Shown: positions 7,452 to 17,569, numbered from the stretch's first letter. The stretch is DNA of 64,000 nt from Martinezella lusitana (GCF_010668395.1 NZ_WUEY01000012.1:124001-188000); one strand, 5' to 3'. The notes: generated by a model not told the origin, from the letters alone. Translations and numbers: made by a program.

Positions 7452-7958
7452 ATGGCCACTGAAAAGACCCTGAATGACCTCTTCCTCGACACTCTGAAAG
7501 ACATCTACTTCGCTGAAAAGCAGATCCTGAAGGCTCTGCCGAAAATGGCGCGTGCGGCACAGTCGGACGAAGGCAAGGCCGGCTTCCTGCAGCATCGCGA
7601 CGAGACCCAGGTCCAGATCGAACGCCTCGAACAGATCTTCGAGCTCATCGGCAAGCCGGCGCGCGGCAAGACCTGCGAAGCGATCCAGGGCATTCTCGCT
7701 GAGGGCGAGGAAATCATGGAGGAGTACAAGGGCACTGCGGCGCTCGACGCGGGCCTTATCTCCTCTGCGCAGGCGGTCGAACATTATGAGATCGCTCGCT
7801 ACGGTACGCTGAAGTCCTGGGCCAAGCAGCTCGGCCTCAAGGATGCCATTCCGCTCCTGGATGCTACGCTCCAGGAAGAGATTGCCACCGACCAGAAGCT
7901 GACCGCCCTTGGTGAAGCCTCCGCAAACCCGAAGGGTTCGCAGAGGAAAGCCAGCTAA
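7452..7958 (+). CDS. DUF892 (YciE/YciF) ferritin-like stress protein
   Basis: A 168-residue helical protein of the DUF892 family (YciE/YciF), which adopts a four-helix ferritin-like fold. The family signature LNDLFLDTLKDIYFAEKQIL opens the protein, and the acidic/His helices (HRDETQVQIERLEQIF; VEHYEIARYGTLKSWA) carry the Glu and His ligands expected for a di-metal site. It is cytosolic and usually induced by osmotic or general stress. The ATG at 7452 follows GGAGCCC. A terminator (7979-8010) follows, then katE. Longer upstream frames are rejected because they have no ribosome-binding site and no homology. Confidence 0.9.
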   Translation: MATEKTLNDLFLDTLKDIYFAEKQILKALPKMARAAQSDEGKAGFLQHRDETQVQIERLEQIFELIGKPARGKTCEAIQGILAEGEEIMEEYKGTAALDAGLISSAQAVEHYEIARYGTLKSWAKQLGLKDAIPLLDATLQEEIATDQKLTALGEASANPKGSQRKAS

Positions 7959-7978
7959 AATATCCGTTGTCACTAATC

Positions 7979-8010
7979 AGGCCGCCCTTCGAGGCGGCCT
8001 TTTTGCTTTT
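7979..8010 (+). terminator. Rho-independent terminator between DUF892 and katE
   Basis: Perfect 8-bp stem AGGCCGCC / GGCGGCCT, loop CTTCGA, then TTTTGCTTTT. It implies that katE is either read through or has its own promoter in the 38 bases that follow, where I see no clear site. Confidence 0.9.
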
Positions 8011-8048
8011 CGGTCTGCTGACCCTTCTCCATTCACCAGGAGCCACAC

Positions 8049-10196
<2,148 letters not shown>

Positions 10197-10308
10197 CATT
10201 GAAACTGCGCGTGGGAGCAATTCCACGCGCTTTCACCTCTCCGATCACCGTTTCAATGCTGAAAAACGCCTCGGCAGCACGCTTGGAGCCGGCACCCATG
10301 GTTGACAC

Positions 10309-11329
10309 CTAGCCGGGCCATATTTCGAGTGTCACCGCCAGGCTGTCGTCTCGCCAATCGCGGATAATGGAGCCTCGGAGTTGTTTTTCGATGAGCGCTC
10401 CAACGATAATGGTTCCGAAGCCTTTGATTAGCTCCTGCGGCTTGGGAGCACCCCCACTTTCGGTCCAGGTCATGATGAGGCGGCCGTCCTCCAGGCTTGG
10501 CTCCCACGCTATCGCGAGACGTCCGTGACCGTGCCGTGACAGAGCTCCATGTGTACGGCGTTGACCGCGAGCTCGTGGATGACCAGCGACAGCGACTGGA
10601 CGGCTTCGGGAACAACGAGATACCCTGGTCCACTCATGGTGATGTGGCTGTCTGGATAGCGTGAGATCTGCGCCTCGATGACATTTCGTATGTCGATCGC
10701 CTTCCAGGAGTTCTCGGACAGCAGCGCGTGCGCCCGCGCCAGCGATTGAACACGCTCCTGTACGGCGGAGGCGTATGCCGCAGGATTATCAGCGTTGCTG
10801 AGCCGCACGATACTGTCGACGATCGCGAGAACATTTTTGGCTCGATGGTCGACTTCCATTAGCAGCCGATGTTCAGAGGCTTCCAGCGCTTGGACTTTTC
10901 GGTACTCCGTCACGTCGATCTGAGACGCGAAGAAATAAGCGACTTCTCCGTCGTCGTCGAGGATAGGGCTGACGTGGAGCTGGTTCCAAAACGGAGACCC
11001 GTCCTTCTTGTAATTCAGAAGCTCTACATCCACGCCCTTGCCGGCCGTCAACGCGTAACGGACTTCGGCCACTGCAGCGGGCGAGGTCCCCGGCCCTTGC
11101 AGGAACCTGCAGTTTCGACCGACGATCTCGTCCGCTGCATAACCTGTGAGATCGAGGAATGCCTGGTTGGCGAGAACGATCGGATATTCGGGTTGTCTTG
11201 CGTCGGCAACGACCATCGGCATCCTGGTGCGCTCGAACGCTGCCGCGCTAAGCTCCTTGTGATCCCGCTGGCCCGTAGGGATGCGACGGTCGGCTGATCA
11301 CCGTGGACCGGGGTCTCTGATACTGCCAA
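10309..11329 (-). pseudogene. LOV-domain HWE-type histidine kinase, frameshifted
   Basis: The main open frame (10509-11222) holds a blue-light LOV domain with the flavin-adduct motif GRNCRFLQG (Cys38 of that frame), a PAC strand (NYKKDGSPFWNQLHVSPI) and a HisKA_2/HWE dimerisation helix (EVDHRAKNVLAIVDSIVRLS, phospho-acceptor His). After VIHELAVNAV the frame is lost. In the next frame the ATPase domain continues as THGALSRHGHGRLAIAWE, then GAPKPQELIKGFGTIIVGAL, and ends EIWPG at 10309, so one base is missing near 10550. A second shift near 11285 separates the N-terminus (MAVSETPVHGDQPT, TTG start) from RRIPTGQRDHKELS. It was a light-sensing kinase; as written it lacks a complete ATP-binding domain. 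Confidence 0.8.
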
Positions 11330-11453
11330 CTGCTTACTTCATTGTCTCAGTGAGCAGGTAACATCTTTGTCGGGTAAAGGTTTCACTGTGCAGATGAATG
11401 GCGATCCGGCTTGGGAATAGCTGACGCCGTAATATGCCGCCTGTAAGCCGACC

Positions 11454-12038
11454 TCATGCCGCGCTGTTTAGTTCGCGGAAGGTGATCGAATAACGAAGCT
11501 GGTCGACCGGCGGGATGGAATGCTCCCAAAGGGTTCTTGCGTCGCCAGCCATCACGTAGGCCGATCCTGGTTCAGCAATGATCGAGCTACGCTGCCACCT
11601 GTCGCCGTGGCGTCGCCTCAGCCTGAAGATGCAGGGAGAGAGAAGCGAGATACCGACCACGCGACCGAAGACGAATTTGTCTTTGTGCCAACCGATCGGA
11701 GCGCCGGGACCATATTCGGTCACCAAGGCCTGTTCCAACCGGTCGGGGTCGATGCCAGCGAAACTGCCTGCCATCTCGCGCAGGGGCAAAAGAAACGGCG
11801 GAATATCGTCGCCTTTTCGGACGCGCTCCGTATCGAAGTCGTATTTCCAGCCATACGAAACTGTCCTGCGTTTGCCCTCGAAACCGTGGAAATCGAAAGC
11901 TTTAAACGGCAGCCCGGGCATCTTTTCGAGAAGCGCCTGCTGCAGATTGTGGGGGACGACATCGGGTGCATAGCGAAAACCCTCCGGAAGTGCCGGCTCG
12001 ATCGCGCCGAAGAGGTCATGCTGTTTCATCTCGCTCAT
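11454..12038 (-). CDS. alkB: AlkB-type 2-oxoglutarate/Fe(II) DNA dealkylase
   Basis: A 194-residue Fe(II)/2-oxoglutarate dioxygenase of the AlkB family. The metal triad is His118-x-Asp120 (GWHKDK) and His173 (WEHSIPP); the 2-oxoglutarate-binding arginines are in LRYSITFR (182 and 188). The substrate lid has GWKYDF, as in AlkB homologues that repair methylated or etheno bases. It is cytosolic and lies 26 bases after a small gene (12065-12259) on the same strand, so they probably form an operon. The context of Ku, UdgX and catalase supports a role in damage repair. Confidence 0.9.
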   Translation of the reverse strand: MSEMKQHDLFGAIEPALPEGFRYAPDVVPHNLQQALLEKMPGLPFKAFDFHGFEGKRRTVSYGWKYDFDTERVRKGDDIPPFLLPLREMAGSFAGIDPDRLEQALVTEYGPGAPIGWHKDKFVFGRVVGISLLSPCIFRLRRRHGDRWQRSSIIAEPGSAYVMAGDARTLWEHSIPPVDQLRYSITFRELNSAA

Positions 12039-12064
12039 ATCCGGTTCTCAAGCTACCTGTCGTC

Positions 12065-12259
12065 TCAATGCACGCGCGGCGTTTTCATCACGGTCGCAAA
12101 GTCCTCGGCGACCAGTTCGCTGACGGCAATCAGGATTTCTTCGCGCGAGAAACCCGCCCGCAGCGCATCCCGGATCAGATCCTGGAGTTCCGGTTCTATA
12201 ACGTCGCGGCAATCCTCCAGCCGCTCTTCGGAGATCATTATGCTGGTGAGCTCTTCCAT
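12065..12259 (-). CDS. Hypothetical small protein (64 aa) upstream of alkB
   Basis: A short, acidic, helical protein (MEELTSIMISEERLEDCRDV...EEILIAVSELVAEDF). I do not recognise the family, though helical 60-70-residue proteins of this type are common in rhizobial stress loci. A TTG 15 bases farther upstream is an alternative start. Its stop lies 26 bases before the alkB start. Confidence 0.6.
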   Translation of the reverse strand: MEELTSIMISEERLEDCRDVIEPELQDLIRDALRAGFSREEILIAVSELVAEDFATVMKTPRVH

Positions 12260-12314
12260 CTTCAATTCTTTCAAACAATGCCACTCCGCACACGGCGGAG
12301 CGATTGGATTAATA

Positions 12315-12539
12315 CTAGCGAATGGAGGCCTTCCGTCGCGGGGCGGCGATCAATCCTTCGCGTTGCAGCTTCTTGCGATGGCGGCTGATGGCCTGCGCCT
12401 TTTCCCGTACGCGCCGTTCAGACGGCTTTTCGTAAGCGCGCCGTTCCTTCATTTCGCGAAAAAGTCCTTCGCGTTGCATCTTTTTCTTCAGGACCCTGAG
12501 GGCCTGGTCGACATTGTTGTCTCTGACGAGCACTTGCAT
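12315..12539 (-). CDS. rpsU: 30S ribosomal protein S21 paralogue
   Basis: A 74-residue basic protein with the S21 signature: MQVLVRDNNVDQALRVLKKK, then MQREGLFREMKERRAYEKPS. S21 binds the small subunit near the anti-Shine-Dalgarno region and affects initiation. The start at 12539 follows AAGGAGAAA. The surroundings are stress genes rather than translation genes; rhizobia often have several rpsU copies, so this is probably a paralogue. It is 55 bases upstream of the 12065 gene and could be cotranscribed. Confidence 0.95.
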   Translation of the reverse strand: MQVLVRDNNVDQALRVLKKKMQREGLFREMKERRAYEKPSERRVREKAQAISRHRKKLQREGLIAAPRRKASIR

Positions 12540-12577
12540 TTTCTCCTTATTTTTTGTGTTGCGCGCGAGCGTCACGA

Positions 12578-12766
12578 TCAGCCGAGCTGTTTGGCGACCA
12601 CGTCCTGCAGTTCACGGCTTGTGAGGAGGCATGGATATGGTTTCCAGCTCTCGGTCGGCCCAACGACGGCCTCGCCGCGCTCACGCGGCTTCGCGGCCGC
12701 AGGCGCGGCAGCGATGTTTATCTGGTTCAACGAGTTTCCTTTTGCCTGCCAATCGGCAGGCGTCAT
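12578..12766 (-). CDS. Hypothetical small protein (62 aa)
   Basis: Reads MTPADWQAKGNSLNQINIAA, then a linker AAPAAAKPRERGEAVV and SWKPYPCLLTSRELQDVVAK. It has no signal peptide or recognised domain. The start at 12766 has only a weak ribosome-binding site and the frame is open farther upstream, so the N-terminus is uncertain. It lies 38 bases upstream of rpsU. Confidence 0.45.
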   Translation of the reverse strand: MTPADWQAKGNSLNQINIAAAPAAAKPRERGEAVVGPTESWKPYPCLLTSRELQDVVAKQLG

Positions 12767-12925
12767 CAATTGTTGTTGGATTTGCCCGTCACGAAACAGT
12801 CGGAGGGCGGGAGCTTGCCGTCGGCTAAAAAGACGACGGACGAATCCCAAGAGTTGGCTGGCAAGTCCAACATATGGGTACTCGCAGAGAATATTACAAT
12901 TCCCCGGAATGGCCGCCATGCGAAA

Positions 12926-12962
12926 GGGCAAAGGGCCTCAGCGCTCGGACGAGGCCCTTTGC
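12926..12962. terminator. Strong hairpin after the SDR remnant
   Basis: Perfect 13-bp arms (GGCAAAGGGCCTC / GAGGCCCTTTGCC) with an 11-base loop lie 49 bases beyond the stop at 13011 (minus strand). There is only a short T run, so it may terminate weakly or protect RNA ends. Confidence 0.6.
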
Positions 12963-13010
12963 CTTGGAAGAGAAAAAACTGCGAACACGATATCCGGTTG
13001 GTGCTTTGGG

Positions 13011-13518
13011 CTCAGTTCTTTGCCGTTCCCGGTGCCGCCATCTTGGCATGCTGCGAGGCGAGCACCGACGCCGGCGTGACATTGGCCATCGCAGCCTGGA
13101 ACTTATTCTTCCAGCCCGCGACCACATCACCCTCGCCATCCATCATGGCATCGAAGCCGACCTTGGCGACGTCGGCCGGATCGTCCTTCTCGGCGTGTCC
13201 GTCGGGCCCGGCATCAGGCAGGTGACGGTCACGCCGGTATCCTGGAGTTCGTTGCGAAGGGCAAACGAGAAGCTGTTCAGGAAAGCCTTGCTGCCGTTAT
13301 AGACGGCTTGATAACTACCCGGAATGAACCCGGCGATCGATCCGGTGATGAGGATCTTGCCGGCGCCCCTCGCCCGCATCTGGTTTCCGATCTGCTGGAT
13401 CAGATACACCGTGCCGACAACGTTCGTATCGATGACCCTGCGAGCCTCGGCGAAGTCCTGCTCAAGGAAGCCCTTGCCCAGACCACGCCCGGCATTCGCC
13501 AGCAGCAGATCGACGGAA
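13011..13518 (-). pseudogene. SDR dehydrogenase remnant fused to udgX
   Basis: The reading begins in the middle of a classical SDR: VDLLLANAGRGLGKGFLEQD, VIDTNVVGTVYLIQ, the catalytic YNGSK (Tyr-x-x-x-Lys) and CLMPGPTDT. It has no Rossmann nucleotide-binding N-terminus. After PGPTDT (near 13190) the frame runs off to a stop at 13143, while the proper C-terminus resumes in another frame (EKDDPADVAKVGFDAMMDGE to HAKMAAPGTAKN, stop 13011). About 50 bases seem lost at that point. It is thus truncated at the front, deleted and frameshifted. Confidence 0.8.
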
Positions 13519-14170
13519 CGGCCGGCATCCAGGTGGTCGCGAATGCTCTTGAGGTCGCCGACAAAGCGTCGCCGCTCGCTCTCGCGATCATCGTGGTCGC
13601 GGATCCGGAGCAGGTAGGAGGGATGGATCGTGACGAGAACAGGTGTGCCGCTTGCTGCTGGCAGAACGTGGCCCCGTTCCTTCGTCAGTCCGACCGACCG
13701 GCCCATCAGGACGTAGAGGGCTGTCGCCCCGAGCGCCACGATGAGGTCAGGCCGAAGGAGCTCAAGTTCGCCGCCCAGCCACCAGGCGCAACGTTGTATC
13801 TCACCGGCGTTCGGCCTGGCATGAAGGCGCCGTTTGCCGCGTCTTTCGAACTTGAAGTGCTTGACCGCATTGGTCACGTAGCAGAGCGATCGACCAACGC
13901 CGGCTTCCTCCAGACATTCGTGGAGCAGCCTGCCCGTAGGCCCGACGAAAGGCTTGCCGGCGATGTCCTCCTGATCTCCCGGTTGCTCGCCAATCAGCAC
14001 AACCCTTGCCTCGGATGGGCCTTCGTCGAACACGGTTTGGGTGGCATCCCGGTAGAGATCACACCGTTCACGGGCTTCAGCTTGGTGCCGCAACGCGCTC
14101 AAACTTGTTGTTCGTGGATGGGTTCTGCAAAAGCAGGCGGGACCTGTGCCTTGCGGGTGGTCGTCGGCAT
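13519..14170 (-). pseudogene. udgX: UdgX-type uracil-DNA glycosylase, frameshifted and fused
   Basis: The motifs are GEQPGDQED (family 4/5 motif A), VTNAVKHFKF, the UdgX-specific loop KRRLH (its His forms the covalent DNA link in UdgX), and HPSYLLR. The core is nearly complete (about 195 residues). The natural start is the ATG at 14170 (MPTTTRKAQVPPAFAEPIHE), with GAGGAGGGG inside the end of the upstream gene; a one-base loss near 14103 breaks that frame. A TTG at 14102 could restart translation. At the other end it continues in frame into an SDR fragment (junction about 13519), adding about 125 foreign residues. Known UdgX binds uracil-DNA very tightly. It could remain active if translated from the TTG. 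Confidence 0.75.
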
Positions 14171-14176
14171 TGCCTG

Positions 14177-14794
14177 CTACCCCTCCTCGCCCGGATATTG
14201 GGATTTCTTCAGAAGCTTGGCGAGATGAACCGTATTGCGCGCCAGCATCGATATCATCGTCTGAACCGCCTCCGGGGTCTTTTTGAGATCGACAAAGTTC
14301 GTCGATCCCATGGCCTCGCCGACCCAGTAGGCAACCGCATTGGCCGGAATCGTGAAGCCGACATCGTTGAGGGCCTGAAACACTTCCGCGGAAACGTGGT
14401 GAGCGCCATCCTCGTTACCGACCACCGCAACCGCGGCGACCTTGCCGTAGGACACCATACGACCCTGATCGTCGGTCTCTTCGAGAAATGCGTCCATGCG
14501 CTCCAGCGCCCGCTTACAGACGCTTCCCGGCTGCCCGAGCCAGATCGGCGTGCCGACCAGCAGAATGTCGGCTTCCAGAACCTTTTTGCGGATGTCGGGC
14601 CAAGCGTCGCCTTCGCCTTCGTCCGACGTCACGCCCGGCTTTATGTTATGATCGGCAAGTCGAATGCTCTCGGTTTCGACGCCGTGCGTCTTGAACTCTT
14701 CAGCAATGAGTTCGAGCAATTTGCCGGTGGAGGATGGCTCGGAAGAGTCCGAGGACTTCAGGGTGCCGTTCAAGGCGAGCGCTTTCAAAGACAT
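14177..14794 (-). CDS. Flavodoxin-like NAD(P)H-dependent FMN reductase
   Basis: A 205-residue flavodoxin-fold protein: the phosphate loop is near the N-terminus (LALNGTLKSSDSSEPSSTGK), then VLEADILLVGTPIWLGQPGS (flavin-stacking loop) and YGKVAAVAVVGNEDGAHHVS. It matches NADPH-dependent FMN reductase/NAD(P)H:quinone oxidoreductase proteins, cytosolic. The start at 14794 has AGCAGGAG. The next gene, udgX, starts 6 bases after its stop, so they form an operon. The promoter at 14875-14899 points to it. Confidence 0.85.
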   Translation of the reverse strand: MSLKALALNGTLKSSDSSEPSSTGKLLELIAEEFKTHGVETESIRLADHNIKPGVTSDEGEGDAWPDIRKKVLEADILLVGTPIWLGQPGSVCKRALERMDAFLEETDDQGRMVSYGKVAAVAVVGNEDGAHHVSAEVFQALNDVGFTIPANAVAYWVGEAMGSTNFVDLKKTPEAVQTMISMLARNTVHLAKLLKKSQYPGEEG

Positions 14795-14874
14795 GGTTGC
14801 TCCTGCTGTGAAAAAGGGCCGGCCATTCCAACGACCTAGTTGGGCGGGGTTGGTGCCTCCGGTTTGCAAGGCGA

Positions 14875-14899
14875 AACCGATCATCAGCCGAGTTGTTCC
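14875..14899 (-). promoter_or_regulatory. EcfG/RpoE2-type promoter for the flavodoxin-udgX operon
   Basis: Minus strand: GGAAC, 16 bases, GGTT. It is divergent to an equivalent site only 18 bases away (14918-14942). Confidence 0.7.
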
Positions 14900-14917
14900 C
14901 TGCGCGCCGACTGCCAG

Positions 14918-14942
14918 GGAACAATCGCTTTGCAGTGCGGTT
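14918..14942 (+). promoter_or_regulatory. EcfG/RpoE2-type promoter for the quinone oxidoreductase gene
   Basis: GGAAC, 16 bases, GGTT, ending 44 bases before the ATG at 14987. Mirror partner of 14875-14899. Confidence 0.7.
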
Positions 14943-14986
14943 TCCGTTGAAGAACGAACAATCCCGACCATCAAAGGAGTTTCATC

Positions 14987-15916
14987 ATGCAGGCTGTGCG
15001 CATTCATCGATTCGGCGGTCCGGAAGTCATGGCAATCGAGGAGATCGATCGGCCGACCCCGTCTGCCAACGAAGTCCTCATCAAAGTCTTTGCCGCAAGC
15101 GTCAATCCGGTCGATGCGAAGATGCGCGAGGGCAAGTATCCTGTGGTCACCGAGAAGGACCTGCCCTATGTGCTCGGGCGCGATGTCAGCGGACAAATCG
15201 CCGCCGCCGGCGACGACGTCTCAAGCTTCCTCATCGGCGACGAGGTCTTTGCGTTTCTCTCGCCAGAACATGGAGGTTACGAGGAATTCGTGCTGGCACG
15301 GGCTGACGAGGTGGCTGCGAAACCAAAATCACTGGACCAGGTCGGCGCAGCCGCCGTGCCGCTCGCCGGCATCACCGCCTGGCAGGGTCTCTTCGACCAT
15401 GGCGGTCTTCGGCAGGGCCAGCATGTTTTGATCCACGGTGGCGCTGGCGGTGTTGGCCATTTCGCCATTCAGTTCGCCAAGGCAAAGGGCGCCTGGGTCG
15501 CAACAACCGTATCGGCGTCCGAAAAGGAGTTCGTAAGCGATCTCGGGGCCGATCAGGTGATCGATTACAAGTCCGAAAAGTTCGAGGACGTGATCGAGCC
15601 GGTGGACCTGGTGTTCGACTTGATCGCTGGTGAAACGCAGGAGCGTGGCTTCAATGTCGTCAAGCCGGGAGGTGCGTTGATTTCCACGCTGCAGGAGCCG
15701 GACAAGGCGCGCGCTGCGGAATTAAGCATTCGCGTCGGCCGCTACACCGCGCAGCCAAACGGCGCTCAGTTGCGAGAGATCGCGGAATTGATCGATCAAG
15801 GCAAGGTCAAGGTCGTGATCGCCAGCACCTTTGAGCTTAATGAGGCCGCAGAAGCGCAGGCGGCCCTCAATGAGAGACACATCCGCGGCAAGGTCGTCCT
15901 GAAAGTTGTCAACTGA
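14987..15916 (+). CDS. NADP-dependent quinone oxidoreductase-like MDR protein
   Basis: A 309-residue medium-chain dehydrogenase/reductase without the zinc ligands, so of the zeta-crystallin/quinone reductase group. Catalytic domain 1-115 (SVNPVDAKMREG, GRDVSG), cofactor loop GGAGGVG at 151-157, and NADP domain to about 250. Probably reduces quinones or alpha,beta-unsaturated carbonyls in the cytosol. AAAGGAG precedes the ATG. It is divergent from the flavodoxin-udgX operon and shares a mirrored pair of stress promoters with it. Confidence 0.9.
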   Translation: MQAVRIHRFGGPEVMAIEEIDRPTPSANEVLIKVFAASVNPVDAKMREGKYPVVTEKDLPYVLGRDVSGQIAAAGDDVSSFLIGDEVFAFLSPEHGGYEEFVLARADEVAAKPKSLDQVGAAAVPLAGITAWQGLFDHGGLRQGQHVLIHGGAGGVGHFAIQFAKAKGAWVATTVSASEKEFVSDLGADQVIDYKSEKFEDVIEPVDLVFDLIAGETQERGFNVVKPGGALISTLQEPDKARAAELSIRVGRYTAQPNGAQLREIAELIDQGKVKVVIASTFELNEAAEAQAALNERHIRGKVVLKVVN

Positions 15917-16021
15917 AACCGTTTCAGACGCGCCGGACGGAATTTCGGACGGTGCGTCTCATCGTGGTTGCCGCGGGCGTCCTCGGCGATGTGTTTATAT
16001 ATCCAATCCCGGATATTTGAC

Positions 16022-16046
16022 GGAACACTCGGGTCGACGGACCGTT
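16022..16046 (+). promoter_or_regulatory. Consensus EcfG/RpoE2 promoter for the DUF4142 operon
   Basis: GGAAC, 16 bases, CGTT: an exact match to the family consensus, with a predicted leader of about 20 bases to the ATG at 16074. Confidence 0.8.
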
Positions 16047-16073
16047 TACGGGGTAGAAATCTAGGAGATCCCC

Positions 16074-16601
16074 ATGAAACATCTTGCTATCGCTACGCTC
16101 GCCCTCGTTCTTGCAGGCCCGGCCTTCGCCCAGTCCGCCGCCGAGAAGACCGGCGTCAATTCCCTGATCGGCGTTGCCCCAAAGACGGAAGACTTCGTCA
16201 AGGAAGCCGCTACCAGCGATATGTTCGAGATCGCCTCGAGCAAACTTGCCATCGAACGCGGTGACGATGCGACGAAAGCCTTCGCACAGCAGATGGTCAC
16301 AGATCATCAAAAGACCACCGACGAACTCAAAGGGCTGGTGACAAGCGGAAAGGTCACGGCTCCCCTTCCCACCGCCATGACGTCCAGCCAGCAGAGCATG
16401 CTCGACACGCTGAACGGTCTCCAGGGGGCGGACTTCAACAAGCAATATCACTCTGATCAGGAATCGGTTCACGAAGACGCCGTCGACCTGTTCAAACGCT
16501 ACGGCGATGAAGGCGACAATGCCGACCTGAAGGCGTGGGCCGTGAGTACCCGACCCGCTCTGGAACATCATCTGATGATGGCGAAGGACCTGAACAAGTA
16601 G
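16074..16601 (+). CDS. Periplasmic DUF4142 ferritin-like protein
   Basis: A 175-residue protein with a clear signal peptide (MKHLAIATLALVLAGPAFAQ, cleavage after AFA) and a DUF4142 domain (DFVKEAATSDMFEIASSKLA ... FAQQMVTDHQKTTDEL ... RPALEHHLMMAKDL). The domain is a helical ferritin-like bundle with conserved His residues; the activity is not known. It is exported to the periplasm. CTAGGAG precedes the ATG and a consensus stress promoter lies at 16022-16046. It heads a cluster with the DUF2934 gene and a small protein. Confidence 0.9.
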   Translation: MKHLAIATLALVLAGPAFAQSAAEKTGVNSLIGVAPKTEDFVKEAATSDMFEIASSKLAIERGDDATKAFAQQMVTDHQKTTDELKGLVTSGKVTAPLPTAMTSSQQSMLDTLNGLQGADFNKQYHSDQESVHEDAVDLFKRYGDEGDNADLKAWAVSTRPALEHHLMMAKDLNK

Positions 16602-16628
16602 CGCTGCGGAAATTCCGGGAGACAAGCC

Positions 16629-17207
16629 ATGATCGACGAAGAGACAAGAAGGTTGCGGGCCTATCAGATCTGGGAAAGCGAGGGACGCCCCGAAGGCCGG
16701 GATCTCGCGCATTGGTACAAGGCCGGGGAGGCTGACTTCGATGCCTCGCATGACCGACCGCCTTTCCTCCGATATTCGCCCGGCGCCGCGCCAGCCAGAT
16801 CGCTCGTGATCAAATTCTATCACTCGGGCGACCAGATCCGCGGCTACGTGCGCAAGATTGCTGAGCCAGGTGCAGATGACACGATATTCCCGGGTGAGGA
16901 AATGGAGCCTGACGCGGCTTTCAAACTGGCCAACTCGCACAATGGAGACAGCGGCAGGCCGATCTTTATCGAACTCGTGGAAGGTGTCCCATGGGATGCG
17001 TCATGGGGCGAGCTCGGAAGTGACGGCCCCGAACCTATTCCGCCGGAAACGGATGATGCGCGCGCTGCCGATGACCTCGTCGCCAACCGGCGCCGCAAGA
17101 AGCTGGTGAAGGAGGCAGACAAGGGATTTCGCCAGGCAATCGCGGAGAGCGATGAAACAATTGAAACCACATTACCAGCTCGGGAGGCCAGACGTGGCAA
17201 AAAATGA
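16629..17207 (+). CDS. DUF2934 domain protein
   Basis: A 192-residue soluble protein that starts with the DUF2934 motif (RAYQIWESEGRPEGRDLAHW), followed by an uncharacterised central domain (SLVIKFYHSGDQIRGYVRKI...FKLANSHNGDSGRPIFIEL) and a basic, charged C-terminus (ANRRRKKLVKEADKGF). DUF2934 occurs in small rhizobial proteins of unknown function. GGAGACAAGCC precedes the ATG. It lies 27 bases after the DUF4142 gene and its end overlaps the next gene, indicating an operon. Confidence 0.8.
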   Translation: MIDEETRRLRAYQIWESEGRPEGRDLAHWYKAGEADFDASHDRPPFLRYSPGAAPARSLVIKFYHSGDQIRGYVRKIAEPGADDTIFPGEEMEPDAAFKLANSHNGDSGRPIFIELVEGVPWDASWGELGSDGPEPIPPETDDARAADDLVANRRRKKLVKEADKGFRQAIAESDETIETTLPAREARRGKK

Positions 17208-17430
17208 AAAACCGTCCAAAACGCAGATCGAGCAGGACGCCAGAGGACAGTCCGAAAGCAGCCATGCTGGCGGGTCCAACAACGGTGTCAGCAGCGCTAA
17301 ACCGCGCGTCATCACCCACTCCGATGACGCAACAGTCAACAAGAAAACGCCTGGCAAGGACAAAGACACCAGGGACTGGGACATCAATTATGACGAGCGC
17401 GACATGAACGAGGGCGAATTCCGAGGATAG
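17194..17430 (+). CDS. Small hydrophilic protein, GTG start
   Basis: A 78-residue, very hydrophilic protein (VAKNEKPSKTQIEQDARGQS...) with no hydrophobic segment. The middle (GVSSAKPRVITHSDDATVNK) resembles the C-terminal half of the protein at 3274-3660. The GTG at 17194 is preferred to an ATG 42 bases upstream because GGGAGG lies 7 bases before it. It overlaps the end of the DUF2934 gene by 14 bases. Function unknown; probably a disordered stress protein. Confidence 0.65.
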   Translation: MAKNEKPSKTQIEQDARGQSESSHAGGSNNGVSSAKPRVITHSDDATVNKKTPGKDKDTRDWDINYDERDMNEGEFRG

Positions 17431-17439
17431 AGGTGCGCG

Positions 17440-17553
17440 ATGGCGACGGAAATGATCGCCAGGAGCGCGGCGAGACTGGAGAAAATGCCGTATCAGAGCA
17501 ACGATCCGGGCCGGCACCATTATAGCGGCGTTTCGAAGCACGCCGGAACTTGA
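17440..17553 (+). CDS. Possible 37-residue peptide
   Basis: A short frame (MATEMIARSAARLEKMPYQS...) with AGAGGTG 6 bases upstream starts 9 bases after the previous stop. It overlaps the promoter at 17545-17569. No homology is recognised; it may be chance. Confidence 0.25.
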   Translation: MATEMIARSAARLEKMPYQSNDPGRHHYSGVSKHAGT

Positions 17554-17569
17554 TGGAGCACCAGAGGTT
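17545..17569 (+). promoter_or_regulatory. EcfG/RpoE2-type promoter for the molybdoenzyme-oxidase block
   Basis: GGAAC, 16 bases, GGTT, 63 bases before the ATG at 17633. Confidence 0.65.

Noticed and set aside
11520..13079. A 519-codon plus-strand open frame over alkB, rpsU and small genes
   Set aside because: It runs antisense to several well-supported minus-strand genes, and its product shows no family pattern.
12554..13225. A 223-codon plus-strand frame
   Set aside because: Antisense to the small gene and the SDR remnant; no recognisable motif.
15917..15962. Terminator after the quinone oxidoreductase gene
   Set aside because: The GACGC / GCGTC repeat is imperfect and lacks a T run.
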